Origin: Bacteroidota bacterium
Lineage (GTDB): Bacteria > Bacteroidota > Ignavibacteria > UBA10030
NCBI GenBank assembly: GCA_026416125.1
Contig: JAOAFT010000010.1
Span: 1 to 64,000, forward strand
DNA: 64,000 nt
Direction: 5' to 3'
The notes beneath the pieces are model-generated. The model was given only the letters and a program-made list of their open reading frames with translations. It searched no databases and was not told the DNA's origin. Shown in pieces: positions 45,801-55,666 of this stretch (position 1 is the stretch's first letter; each line of letters starts with the position of its first letter). The position numbers were made by a program, and so were the translations under genes.

Positions 45801-46538
45801 GTCGTTCCAGAAGCTTTGTATTGGAAAGCACGAATTTATGAAGCCGATGGGAAACTCCAACAAGCAGTTGCTCTCTACGATTCCATTGTACAATTATACC
45901 CAAAGAGTTCAATCGTTCCAAAAACTCGTTTGAGTTTAGGGAATGCATACTATGCAATGGAACAGTGGGAACAAGCAGCCCAGCATTACCGTACTATCCT
46001 CAATACCGAAGACCAATTCTCAGACCTCATTCCACTTGCAATGAGCAACTTAATTCTTACATACAAACAAATGGAAATGTACGATGCCGCACTTGAGCTT
46101 ACGCGAAAGTACATAGAAACCTATCCAACTGATCCTGGTATAATCGATAAGAAAATCGATATCGGTTTACTATACCAAAAGCTCGGGTATTACCAACAAG
46201 CAATATTTCACTTCCAGAGTCTTATTGTTCCCGGAAACAACGATCTCGAAGCTGAGCTGCGATACTACATAGGTGAATGTTATTACTTAAAAGGTGAGTA
46301 TCAACAAGCTGTACTTGAATTCTTAAAGGTCCCATATCTGGTTTCAAAGATCGGAAAAGTAGATTGGATTGCTACATCCTATTACATGGCCGGACAATCA
46401 TATGAAAAACTTGGTAATCCAGAAAAAGCAATACAAATGTACAAGCAAATCGTCGACCGCAAAGAATCCGACTCACAATTCAAAATTGCTGCTCAGAAAG
46501 AAATTGAACGTGTAAAAACAATCATGGGAATTAAATAG
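42897..46538 (+). CDS. Very long exported tetratricopeptide-repeat protein
   Basis: 1,213 aa with a signal peptide (MKKCCFFILILVPSILAGQD) and then almost continuous TPR units. The first is DFKLAVSLYNDKLYDLAYEQFQRFIKQYPTTQQGIEAQFYLGL, in the style of YbgF/BamD TPRs (WLNVAECYYNSGRLQEAALAYERVKTFHPHS). About 25-30 repeats are estimated by eye. It would sit in the periplasm as a protein-binding solenoid. I use the ATG at 42897, one codon after the TTG. It is followed at 8 bp by an unknown gene and then obg, a probable operon. Confidence 0.85.
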   Translation: MKKCCFFILILVPSILAGQDTKENSDFKLAVSLYNDKLYDLAYEQFQRFIKQYPTTQQGIEAQFYLGLTQMKLKKYDEAKNTFQNFALFYTEHPKAPEAWLNVAECYYNSGRLQEAALAYERVKTFHPHSKHAPVALYRASELYQTLSDTENYRRTLTTLTREYTTPETLPARLKLAELLIHDKYFNEAIQECRTVFSATNEQSLKAQALLTLSKAFSALGNLPETYSALSEITTKYTLTDAYNEALVELGTFHESYGNVDGARTQWKKILEIPQVPQLLKQRAALELAYSHIRTQDYRNALIYFSKAAEIPGKWRQQALFFNGLVAELIGDTITAIQCYSRLYNDTTTSTTMNIALVAGYKFARFTKQYSEALRILQLLQTHYPSDHLTIQLSLEGAQLALNELRTPYTTIDFCDWILRTKPHSFLADEALYTLGLAQQMLRHYDAALATFDKILIEYPASELSERAAYQKWYIETFEYEKKTSGIEKLAALVGDVITQRPQGELAFRLGEIYFDDLKDYLRAAHQFTHTLSLSLPDTLKQRTLFMVARSYELQALKEGVTSKKGLQYIQKAILFYDSLLYSYPSSPYAPQARIASFTYKVEQAKSTPELVNIARSLDQLSSTDGIDDILLRIGTAYVKNQNFENAMSTFKLICQQYPLSPHYPTALYQLGVTLLSLGKKDSAALIFAKYVEQFPNHPYSAKTLRSLIQYYLDGMKLENARNAITKLRERYSYTTSLFELQLLDAQTNIRAREFSRALRLYTMIRDTILTSPYTLLRYRTELLESLYGIAVCYDSLKKTIEAHRAYSQYVTYDTHSDRTARIFLTLSVLARNSRDVERATFYLKQSASISSKSTGQQSNIAYETAQLLFNAGKYDEALTNYLEAQKQNTNDSLRTIIDGAIVCSLFRLDKLDEANKRAGEFQKNYPKQEQFFAQFEFERGSYFMRKEKYPVAFQYFENVTKKYSKTSVVPEALYWKARIYEADGKLQQAVALYDSIVQLYPKSSIVPKTRLSLGNAYYAMEQWEQAAQHYRTILNTEDQFSDLIPLAMSNLILTYKQMEMYDAALELTRKYIETYPTDPGIIDKKIDIGLLYQKLGYYQQAIFHFQSLIVPGNNDLEAELRYYIGECYYLKGEYQQAVLEFLKVPYLVSKIGKVDWIATSYYMAGQSYEKLGNPEKAIQMYKQIVDRKESDSQFKIAAQKEIERVKTIMGIK

Positions 46539-46546
46539 GTTCAAGC

Positions 46547-47770
46547 GTGGGATACATTTTCGAGCATGAAATTGAAACAATTATCAATGTTGTCCGCACA
46601 AGGACGATTGGTGAAGATGATGTAATACAATTAAAACAAATACTTAAAGCAGCAATTCACCCTTCCATCAAAGCGTACTTTCATGCTGAGGTAGAAAAAA
46701 TACTCCGTCAGGAACGCGCACACGAATACTACTCAAAGAAATTACCTTACGGAATTCCTGAAGTTCTCGTTCTTCGGGCACAAATTGATAAACTACTCAC
46801 TTTGCACTATCAGTTCTCGAAAAGTGAATTTGAATCTCTCCTCGATGAATCGGTCCACTTTCAATTCAATTACCTCTGCCGCCCACGGTGGACTTTGCTT
46901 AACTTTATTTTTGGTTCAAATAGAAAAGTTTCTACAGCCTTCATCGCATCAAAACTAAAGTACTGCGTCGATTACTCATACTTTCCATACTTCATCCAAC
47001 GGTACAATACACTCCATGGATTTACTGAGATGCAATACGAAGATTTTCAAACACTCATCAGAAAAATTGATAATGAGATTGTAGCACTTCACTCTCCACA
47101 GGAACTTCCGCGTATGCTCACTCCCCTTTTTACATTCCTCGAAGCTACACTTCCACCTTCGACGAATGAATTAACGATTCCAATCAATGCTGCCATAGTG
47201 TTCTTCGAGGATAAACAATTAGATACTATTAAAGAACGCCTCGAACTTGAACGCGATGTGAAGGCTCATCAATATGTAACAATGGATCAACTCACTCAAA
47301 TTATTGAATCGATTTATATCGATTGTTCAATTTCCATTCAAAACAATGAACCGAAAGACCCCTCTGCTTTCAAAGATTCACATGAAGAACTCATGGAACT
47401 CATTGAGTCCTCATCACAACACTTCGATGAACCGACCGAAGCCGGCACATCCTTGAATAAGTCAGAATGCCAACACACTACACATTCAACCATTCAAAAT
47501 GATTTTACAACTAATGGACTTGCACAAAAACTTGAAGAATTGAGGGCTTTGTTTCCAAAGAAAGTATACGACAACATCCAACGTGTTCTCTTCAAGAGAG
47601 ATGAAACAAAATTTCTGAATGTTCTGAGTGAGATTGCAACACTCACCACATGGGATGAGGTTGCACACTACCTTGATTCATTCTACCTTCTTGGAAATAT
47701 CGATCCCTTCAGCGAGGAAGCCGTTTTCTTTACCGATACACTCTACGAATATTTTCATACCAAAAAGTAA
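46547..47770 (+). CDS. Conserved-looking protein of unknown function
   Basis: 407 aa, GTG start, no signal peptide or membrane segment. The N-terminal 270 residues look mostly helical. A low-complexity acidic/Ser/Thr stretch follows (about 280-320). A C-terminal helical unit starts near LAQKLEELRALFPKKVYDNIQRVLFKRDE and ends ANDxxP-like, GNIDPFSEEAVFFTDTLYEYF. I do not recognise a named family. It lies 8 bp after the TPR gene and five bases before obg, so it is translated with both and may be tied to ribosome or envelope work. Confidence 0.6.
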   Translation: MGYIFEHEIETIINVVRTRTIGEDDVIQLKQILKAAIHPSIKAYFHAEVEKILRQERAHEYYSKKLPYGIPEVLVLRAQIDKLLTLHYQFSKSEFESLLDESVHFQFNYLCRPRWTLLNFIFGSNRKVSTAFIASKLKYCVDYSYFPYFIQRYNTLHGFTEMQYEDFQTLIRKIDNEIVALHSPQELPRMLTPLFTFLEATLPPSTNELTIPINAAIVFFEDKQLDTIKERLELERDVKAHQYVTMDQLTQIIESIYIDCSISIQNNEPKDPSAFKDSHEELMELIESSSQHFDEPTEAGTSLNKSECQHTTHSTIQNDFTTNGLAQKLEELRALFPKKVYDNIQRVLFKRDETKFLNVLSEIATLTTWDEVAHYLDSFYLLGNIDPFSEEAVFFTDTLYEYFHTKK

Positions 47771-47775
47771 CTCCT

Positions 47776-48780
47776 ATGCAATTCATTGACGAAGCTCGCA
47801 TTATCGTCAAAGCAGGTGATGGTGGAAATGGTTGCATCAATTTCCGTCATGAGAAGTACGTACCAAAAGGTGGGCCTGATGGTGGTAATGGAGGTGATGG
47901 AGGTGATGTTATTATTCAAGCAACAAAACATATGAATACACTCCTCGATTTCAAGTATAAAAAATTTTTTAGAGCAAAGAACGGAGAACATGGACGCGGT
48001 AAAAAGCAAGAAGGAAAGAGCGGAGAGGACCTTATTATCAAAGTCCCCTGTGGTACTGTTATTCGAGATGCACACAGGAAAAAAGTCATTGGTGATCTTA
48101 CACACGATGGAGATAAGCTCATTGTCGCTCGTGGTGGAAAAGGTGGTCGTGGAAATGCCGAATTTGCAACATCGACAAATCAAGCACCTCGTTATGCTGA
48201 AGAAGGAACTAAAGGTGAGGAACGGGAGCTTATTCTTGAACTCAAACTGTTGTCTGATGTTGGTCTTGTCGGATTTCCAAATGCTGGGAAATCAACATTG
48301 ATATCCGTTATTTCTGCTGCTAAACCAAAGATTGCTGACTATCCCTTTACAACACTTGTTCCCAATCTTGGAGTTGTTCGCTACGATGTAGGAAAAAGTT
48401 TCGTTGTTGCTGACATTCCAGGTCTAATTGAAGGTGCCCATGAAGGTCGTGGATTAGGAATCCAATTCCTTCGCCATATTGAACGGACGCGAGTTTTAGT
48501 TTTCCTTATCGACGCACTCTCTGAAAACCATAAACGCGATTTCGAAATTCTCTACAATGAACTTCGGGCATATAAATCAACACTTCTACGGAAAAAGAAA
48601 ATTGTTACAATTTCGAAAATTGATACGGTCGATGATAAAGCAAAAAAATATCTCAAGGCACTGAAATTCGGTCGTGGAATACCAACTCTGCTTCTTTCAT
48701 CCGTTTCTGGTGAAGGAATTCAAGAACTCCTCAAAACACTTTGGAAGATACTATCTCACGATTTGGATGAATCCTCATAA
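47776..48780 (+). CDS. obg: Obg/CgtA GTPase
   Basis: 334-aa GTPase for late 50S subunit assembly and growth control. The N-terminal glycine-rich Obg fold reads DEARIIVKAGDGGNGCINFRHEKYVPKGGPDGGNGGDGG. The G domain has G1 GFPNAGKST, G2 DYPFTTLVPNLG, G3 DIPGLIEGAHEGRGLG and G4-like SKIDTVDD. The short C-terminus lacks the OCT domain. The ATG is five bases after the upstream stop. Confidence 0.96.
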   Translation: MQFIDEARIIVKAGDGGNGCINFRHEKYVPKGGPDGGNGGDGGDVIIQATKHMNTLLDFKYKKFFRAKNGEHGRGKKQEGKSGEDLIIKVPCGTVIRDAHRKKVIGDLTHDGDKLIVARGGKGGRGNAEFATSTNQAPRYAEEGTKGEERELILELKLLSDVGLVGFPNAGKSTLISVISAAKPKIADYPFTTLVPNLGVVRYDVGKSFVVADIPGLIEGAHEGRGLGIQFLRHIERTRVLVFLIDALSENHKRDFEILYNELRAYKSTLLRKKKIVTISKIDTVDDKAKKYLKALKFGRGIPTLLLSSVSGEGIQELLKTLWKILSHDLDESS

Positions 48781-48808
48781 ACATGGTAGTCATCTTATAT
48801 TGAAAACG

Positions 48809-49899
<1,091 letters not shown>

Positions 49900-49907
49900 C
49901 AATATAC

Positions 49908-49940
49908 GAAAGCCCGAATGCAATCGGGCTTTCTTTGTTT
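49908..49940 (+). terminator. Rho-independent terminator after tRNA-fMet
   Basis: GAAAGCCCGA pairs perfectly with TCGGGCTTTC (10 bp) around a six-base loop, followed by TTTGTTT. It ends the MBL/tRNA transcript. Confidence 0.92.
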
Positions 49941-50046
49941 TATATCATCTTTATCATTTTAGCATTGTCATACACACAAGCTTGCTCGCTGTGTTTCTAT
50001 CACGAAAGTTTCCTATATTCAACGTAAATACAGAGAAAGAAGGGCT

Positions 50047-50718
50047 ATGGTTATGGTTGGATTAGTAGCATGTATGGCGACTTTCTTTTTTTTCACTGCT
50101 TCTCCATATTTACAGATTAAAAACGATACAATGATTATACTGCCAGCACCCAAAATAAAAGGTACATACACAGTAGAAGAAGTTCTTCAAAAACGACGTT
50201 CAGTACGTCATTTTTCGAATAGGCCTCTTACACTTGATGAACTCTCTCAACTCCTTTGGGCCGGACAAGGAATAACTAATCAAGATGGTTTGCGAACTGC
50301 TCCTTCAGCAGGTGCAACATATCCTTTAGAACTCCTCGTCGTAGTTGGTAACGTTATAGGAATTTCACAAGGAATTTACCGATATGTTCCAAGTAAACAT
50401 TCCCTCATTGTAGAACAACGGGGTGATAAACGAAAGGATCTCTACAATGCTTCCTTACGACAGAGTTCTATTCTTCAAGCTCCATGTTCACTTATTATTA
50501 CAGCTATTTACGAACGAACAACAGAAAAGTATGGAGAACGCGGAGTAAAATATGTTCACATGGAAGTTGGTCATGTAAGTCAAAATATATATCTTCAAGC
50601 AGAAGCGTTGAATTTACACACAGTTGCCATTGGTGCTTTTTTCGATGATCAAGTTTCATCAGTTCTTAGATTAATGAAAAACGAGCACCCGCTCTATATT
50701 ATGCCTATTGGAAGATAA
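50047..50718 (+). CDS. Nitroreductase (SagB/ThcOx-type dehydrogenase)
   Basis: 223 aa: an N-terminal hydrophobic segment (GLVACMATFFFFTASPYL) then an FMN nitroreductase fold. Family blocks are LQKRRSVRHFSNRPLTLDELSQLLWAGQGI, TAPSAGATYPLELLVVV and HVSQNIYLQAEALNLHTVAIGAF. The SagB/ThcOx subgroup often oxidises azolines in peptide natural products, but the usual partner genes are not nearby. The ATG at 50053 gives better spacing to GAAGGG than the one at 50047. Substrate unknown. Confidence 0.85.
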   Translation: MVMVGLVACMATFFFFTASPYLQIKNDTMIILPAPKIKGTYTVEEVLQKRRSVRHFSNRPLTLDELSQLLWAGQGITNQDGLRTAPSAGATYPLELLVVVGNVIGISQGIYRYVPSKHSLIVEQRGDKRKDLYNASLRQSSILQAPCSLIITAIYERTTEKYGERGVKYVHMEVGHVSQNIYLQAEALNLHTVAIGAFFDDQVSSVLRLMKNEHPLYIMPIGR

Positions 50719-50781
50719 GATTCCGATATGTTACATATTAATGTTACTTAAAAATCCTTCATTCTAAGGGTACGTTATAGT

Positions 50782-51597
50782 ATGGAACTCGAGTTCGTAA
50801 AAATGCTCTCACCAGTTCTCTTAGCACTCTTGGCAACCCTTTTTACTTGGGGAATGACAGCACTTGGTTCAGCCACGGTTTTCTTCGTACATTCACTTAA
50901 TAAGAAACTCCACAATGCTATGCTGGGTTTTGCTGCAGGTGTAATGATTGCGGCTAGTTTTTGGTCACTGCTTGAACCAGCTATCGAAATGCAACGTGTT
51001 CATGGTGGCATTGTTTGGTTACCACCTGTTATAGGCTTTACTGTGGGTGGACTATTCCTTTACATTGTCGATAGAATACTCCCACATCTTCATATGGGAC
51101 TTGAACTTCACAATGCCGAAGGTATTCGCACATCATGGCAACGGAGTATCCTTCTTATCTTAGCTATCACACTCCACAACATTCCTGAAGGTCTAGCTGT
51201 TGGTATAGCTTTCGGTGTACTACACGAGGTATGGACTCCTGCCACGTTTGGTGCTGCAGTAGCCCTCGCATTAGGTATTGGTATTCAAAATTTTCCCGAA
51301 GGAGCAGCAGTCTCAATTCCATTATATCGTGAAGGATTTTCAAAAATAAAAGCTTTCTGGTATGGTCAACTTTCCGGTATTGTTGAACCAATTGCTGGTA
51401 TCATTGGTGCTGCACTCGTTGTTCTCGTAACTCCTATCCTTCCTTACGCATTATCGTTTGCTGCTGGAGCTATGATTTTTGTAGTTGTAGAAGAATTAAT
51501 TCCTGAATCACAAACAGGGCAGCAGACAGATATTTCAACGCTCGGTGCATTAATTGGTTTTGCACTTATGATGCTTCTCGATGTTTCACTGGGTTAG
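50782..51597 (+). CDS. ZIP family metal transporter (ZupT-like)
   Basis: 271-aa inner-membrane importer of zinc or other divalent metals. The two metal-binding helices read HNIPEGLAVGIAFG and IQNFPEGAAVSIPLYREG, the second with N for H. The N-terminal GMTALGSATVFFVHSL and FAAGVMIAASFWSLLEPA fit the ZupT/gufA branch. About eight membrane segments. Converges with the TMTC-like gene. Confidence 0.92.
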   Translation: MELEFVKMLSPVLLALLATLFTWGMTALGSATVFFVHSLNKKLHNAMLGFAAGVMIAASFWSLLEPAIEMQRVHGGIVWLPPVIGFTVGGLFLYIVDRILPHLHMGLELHNAEGIRTSWQRSILLILAITLHNIPEGLAVGIAFGVLHEVWTPATFGAAVALALGIGIQNFPEGAAVSIPLYREGFSKIKAFWYGQLSGIVEPIAGIIGAALVVLVTPILPYALSFAAGAMIFVVVEELIPESQTGQQTDISTLGALIGFALMMLLDVSLG

Positions 51598-51617
51598 CAC
51601 GAATATTTCCCAAAATT

Positions 51618-53288
51618 TTACCGAACAAATAAACTATCGAGCTTTACACCAATAGAATCTAGGAATCGTACTTCTGCTGAGAGAGCACTTGAATCACCGA
51701 GTTTTTTGAACACCTGAAGACGTTTTACCCGGATATCAACAGCACGAGGCACAACTGAAAGAACATTTGTATAGTCATGTAATGCCTCCCGATAGGCACC
51801 TGCTTCGTAGTAGGCATCACCTCGAAGGATATATGCAAAGAGATTCGATGGTGCAATTGTAATCACAGTTGTAAAATCCTCAATTGCTTCATGATACTTC
51901 TGTCGCTGCAAATAATAGAGACCACGATTATAGTAAATTTGCTCATCAGCCGGATTAAGCTCTACTGCTCTAGCGAACATTCTATGAGCAAGGCTATCCA
52001 TCCCAGCTTGTGCATATGAGACAGCAAGATTGTTGTATCCTTCAGCATACAGAGGGTTGTCATTGACTACTCTGTTCCAAAGTGAAATATCTGAACACCA
52101 AACGGGAATATAATCTTGTGTTTGCTTTATCAAGAACATACATACCACACACACAACTACCACTCCAACAATTTTTCTCGCACCACTTCCATTAATTCTT
52201 TTTACTACTCCATACCCATAGTAAACAACCAAAAGCATAACTCCAAATAATGGTACATAGCTAAATCGTTCTGCTACCATCATTCGTCCCACGGGGATCA
52301 ATTGTGCAACTGGTAATAATGTTATACAGTAGAACAGAATTCCAAAGAGAAGAACTTTTTCTTTACGAGAATACCGATATATCCAATACCCAAGCATCCC
52401 GAGAATCAACGGTGAAATCCAAAAAACAAATGGGTACTCTTCGCCAACAATCTCTGGATACGGATAAACAGGTGACAAATGTATAGGGAGAAAGAATTTA
52501 TAACAGTAGAAGAGATAACTATACGAAGCAAGGAACATTGACTTCCAAACACTCAACGTTGGATCTTTGTACATCGTACCTGTTGAGTACTGTGCGAGAA
52601 CGGCAATAACACCAAATAGTATTGATACTGCTATAAGTGGTATTATTTGAAGGAATTGAGACTTCTCAATTTTCCCAACTTTGTAGTAATCATATAGAAT
52701 ATACACTAACGGAATCGTAACTGCCATAGCTTTTGATAATAAAGCCGCTACAAAAAAGAGGAGCGCAATTAAGAAAAAAAATACTACTTGTTGTTCACGA
52801 TATCGAATGTAATATATTATCGAAAGAAACATAAAAAATGCACAGAGTACATCTTTTCGTTCAGCGATCCACACAACAGATTCCACACGAAGAGGATGCA
52901 CAGAAAAGAGAAGACCCACTACGAATGCTACGTGAATATTTTTCGTTATAGTATACGCTAGGAATACAACGATGAAAGAATTTATTGCGTGAAGGAGTAT
53001 ATTCGTATAATGAAAATGGTACGCCGAGAGACCAAATAACTTGTATTCAAGAGCATAAGAAAGAGTAACAAGAGGATGGTAATGATTCAACGAGTACGTT
53101 GAAAATATTTTAACAAGTGATTCGAACGAGAGTCTTCGAATTAAAGGGTTTTCTGTAACCAGGTAGTTGTCATCCCACTGTGTAAATGAGCACTGTGTTG
53201 CTGGGTAAAATACAAGAAGAGCAATAACAAAAACAATGATCGAATACAGTACTATACCCATAGGATTGGGTAGCGATTTAATTTGCAC
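51618..53288 (-). CDS. TMTC-like membrane protein with C-terminal TPRs
   Basis: 556 aa: about ten hydrophobic segments (residues 12-385) with the luminal/periplasmic loop DDNYLVTENPLIRRL and VWIAERKDVLCAFF that recall O-mannosyl-transferase/PMT-like TMTC proteins, then three or four TPR units (AEGYNNLAVSYAQAGMDSLAHRMFARAVELNP, IYYNRGLYYLQRQKYHEAIEDF). A lipid-linked sugar donor would be expected if active. The GTG at 53288 follows AAGAAGGGG; an ATG at 53261 is an alternative. Confidence 0.75.
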   Translation of the reverse strand: MQIKSLPNPMGIVLYSIIVFVIALLVFYPATQCSFTQWDDNYLVTENPLIRRLSFESLVKIFSTYSLNHYHPLVTLSYALEYKLFGLSAYHFHYTNILLHAINSFIVVFLAYTITKNIHVAFVVGLLFSVHPLRVESVVWIAERKDVLCAFFMFLSIIYYIRYREQQVVFFFLIALLFFVAALLSKAMAVTIPLVYILYDYYKVGKIEKSQFLQIIPLIAVSILFGVIAVLAQYSTGTMYKDPTLSVWKSMFLASYSYLFYCYKFFLPIHLSPVYPYPEIVGEEYPFVFWISPLILGMLGYWIYRYSRKEKVLLFGILFYCITLLPVAQLIPVGRMMVAERFSYVPLFGVMLLVVYYGYGVVKRINGSGARKIVGVVVVCVVCMFLIKQTQDYIPVWCSDISLWNRVVNDNPLYAEGYNNLAVSYAQAGMDSLAHRMFARAVELNPADEQIYYNRGLYYLQRQKYHEAIEDFTTVITIAPSNLFAYILRGDAYYEAGAYREALHDYTNVLSVVPRAVDIRVKRLQVFKKLGDSSALSAEVRFLDSIGVKLDSLFVR

Positions 53289-53328
53289 AAAATTCCCCTT
53301 CTTCTTTCCTTGTGCAGTACATAAAGGA

Positions 53329-54954
53329 TTATTGTTCTATTGGTAGTTTAATGATAACGATTGTTCCCTTTCCTTCCTCGCTCTCAATGTCAATTGTACC
53401 TTTATGGTCATCAATAATCTTCTTGACAATCGACATTCCAAGTCCTGTTCCATGTTTTTTCCCATAAGTCATAAAAGGTTCGAAAATTCTTTTCTTCACT
53501 TCCTCAGGCATACCAATTCCAGTATCTTTAAATTCAATTCGTACAAATGGACCATCTTGACGTGTGGATGCCGTTAGTATTCCTCCATCTGGCATTGCAT
53601 CGCGGGCATTACTTGCTATATTGTAAAAGACACGTGTTATTTTATCTTGATCGAGCCGTACTTTCCCTGTAAATTCACACTGTCGGATAAGCTGTACATT
53701 ATTCTTTTCAAGGTCTTTTTCAATGAAGTTGAGAACATCATTCATTACTCTTTCAAAATCTAGTATTTGGAAGTTACTAGCACCAACACCTCGAGTAAAA
53801 TCGAGTATTTCTTGAGCCATATTGACAAAACGGTCAACTTGCCGAATCATTTCATCAGCTAGCTTTGCAGCTTCTTCATTTCCAGATTTTCTCTTCATAA
53901 CTTGTGCGTACACTCTCAGCGTTCCCATTGGATTTTTAATATCGTGAATGATTGTACTAGCCATCCTTCCAACCGCTGAGAGTCGCTCGTTCTGAACCAT
54001 TTGTTGTGCAAGTCGAGCGTTCTCAATAGCAACCGAAGCATGTGCTGAAAGAGCGTCAATGAATTCAACATCTTCGCTATCAAATTCACCACATTTTTTA
54101 TTAAGAAGCTGAAAAACACCAATTATCTTACCATCTTTATTACGCATGGGTGTGCAAAGCATTGTGCGTGTCCGATATCCGCTTTTCTTATCGATTTCAG
54201 GATTAAAGCGTGGATCAGCATATGCATCGGGGAGAAGAACAGTTTCACCAGTTTCTGCGACATACCCAGCAATGCCTTTGCCAAACGGTAATCGAATCTC
54301 TACGATGTTCTCACCTTGTAATACTTTCGACCACAATTCCTTCTTTATGTCATCAACGAGGTACAGTGTACCACGATCAGCCCCAATACTTTGGGCTGCG
54401 GATTCGAGAATTATTCCTAGAAGACGATCAAGATCAAGGGTTGAATTTATACTTTTACTAGCTTCTATGAGCTTATGAAGTCGAAGGTACCGTGCTTCAA
54501 GTGCATTTTTTTGTTCTTCCAACCGTTGTACTATAATATCATCTGCTTTGCGAATTCGTTTTGTAAGCTCACGTAAGAGGTTAAACGCTATAGTTTGATT
54601 TCCTTTAATCAGCTCCTCAAATTTAGAACTACTTATGGTTAAAGCACTTGTATCCTGAAGACATGTTGCACGTGCAGAGCGCGGCAAACCATCGATAGAT
54701 GCCATTTCCCCAACAACTTCACCAGGACCAACAATATCGAGTGTTGTTTCTTCACCAAACGAAGTAACACGAGAAATTCGTATGGCCCCCTTTAGTACAA
54801 CATAGACTGTATCACCCGGTGTATTTGCATCGAACAACATCGTGCCTTGCGCATATGTCTCTTCACGAAAATACTGTAAGGAAGCTTTTACTTGATCTTC
54901 AGATAACCCTTCGAAAAGAAGAGCAAATTGGAGGTTGGGATATCCATTTGGCAT
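53329..54954 (-). CDS. Histidine kinase with cNMP-binding and GAF domains
   Basis: 541 aa. In order: a cNMP-binding domain (about 10-135, GEVVGEMASIDGLPRSARATC), a helix, a GAF domain (about 165-315, GKGIAGYVAETGE), HisKA with the phosphoacceptor H337 in IIHDIKNPMG, and an HATPase with N box NIASNARDAMPDGG, G1 DTGIGMPEE and G2 GLGMSIVKKIIDDHKG. No transmembrane segment, so cytoplasmic. It resembles soluble kinases that feed NtrC-type regulators. No response regulator is adjacent. The ATG follows GAGGAGAGG. Confidence 0.93.
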   Translation of the reverse strand: MPNGYPNLQFALLFEGLSEDQVKASLQYFREETYAQGTMLFDANTPGDTVYVVLKGAIRISRVTSFGEETTLDIVGPGEVVGEMASIDGLPRSARATCLQDTSALTISSSKFEELIKGNQTIAFNLLRELTKRIRKADDIIVQRLEEQKNALEARYLRLHKLIEASKSINSTLDLDRLLGIILESAAQSIGADRGTLYLVDDIKKELWSKVLQGENIVEIRLPFGKGIAGYVAETGETVLLPDAYADPRFNPEIDKKSGYRTRTMLCTPMRNKDGKIIGVFQLLNKKCGEFDSEDVEFIDALSAHASVAIENARLAQQMVQNERLSAVGRMASTIIHDIKNPMGTLRVYAQVMKRKSGNEEAAKLADEMIRQVDRFVNMAQEILDFTRGVGASNFQILDFERVMNDVLNFIEKDLEKNNVQLIRQCEFTGKVRLDQDKITRVFYNIASNARDAMPDGGILTASTRQDGPFVRIEFKDTGIGMPEEVKKRIFEPFMTYGKKHGTGLGMSIVKKIIDDHKGTIDIESEEGKGTIVIIKLPIEQ

Positions 54955-55024
54955 TATGTACCTCTCCTCGTTGTATAATCATAACCATAATAGCAATATT
55001 CGCATACTTAATCAAGCAACGACC

Positions 55025-55651
55025 CTACCACTGGAGTGAAGCCTCAAGGGTGTCTCGGTACTTCAGAAGAATCTCCCGCATTTTAGCAAATGACTTTGAG
55101 CGATGACTTATACGATTCTTCTCTTCTGCTGTTAATTCAGCGTACGTACAGGAGTACCCATCAGGAATGAACAATGGGTCGTACCCAAAACCATTTGTTC
55201 CGCGTGGTAACTCTGCAACCATACCAAGACAAATCCCTTCAGTTGTTTGCTCTATTCCCTTTGCTACCAATGCAAGCACAGATCGAAATTGTGCTCTGCG
55301 TTGTTCGCTGGGAACCCCACGTAATTCATTTAATAGTTTCATATTATTTTCTTCATCTGTTGCATTCACACCAGCATAACGCGCTGAGAAAACACCTGGA
55401 CGTCCATCAAGAAAAAAAACTTCTAATCCAGAATCATCGGCAAGTGATGGTAATTTGGTTGCATCATATACGATGCGCGCTTTCTGGAGTGCATTTTCGT
55501 AGAATGTCGTTCCAGTTTCTTCAAGAACGATGTGCTGTGGTATATCATCCAACGTAATTACTTTGAAATCTAAATCACTGAGAAACGATTGTAGTTCTCG
55601 CGCTTTGTGTTGGTTTCGTGTTGCCAAGACAAGTGGTACAATTCTTCCCAT
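55025..55651 (-). CDS. rdgB: dITP/XTP pyrophosphatase (RdgB/HAM1)
   Basis: Removes non-canonical purine nucleoside triphosphates. 208 aa. Diagnostic blocks: LATRNQHKARELQSFL at the N-terminus, LADDSGLEVFFLDGRPGVFSARYAG, RAQFRSVLAL and FGYDPLFIPDGY, with the C-terminal ISHRSKSFAKM. Normal length. Separated from radA by 15 bases. Confidence 0.95.
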   Translation of the reverse strand: MGRIVPLVLATRNQHKARELQSFLSDLDFKVITLDDIPQHIVLEETGTTFYENALQKARIVYDATKLPSLADDSGLEVFFLDGRPGVFSARYAGVNATDEENNMKLLNELRGVPSEQRRAQFRSVLALVAKGIEQTTEGICLGMVAELPRGTNGFGYDPLFIPDGYSCTYAELTAEEKNRISHRSKSFAKMREILLKYRDTLEASLQW

Positions 55652-55666
55652 TGCTAGTATCCTTTA

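Noticed and set aside
48674-48808. Upstream extension of the MBL-fold protein into obg
   Set aside because: It duplicates obg coding sequence out of frame; the Tat-like signal starts at 48809.
54146-54478. 110-residue plus-strand frame in the kinase gene
   Set aside because: Antisense shadow of the GAF domain with Arg/Ser-rich content.
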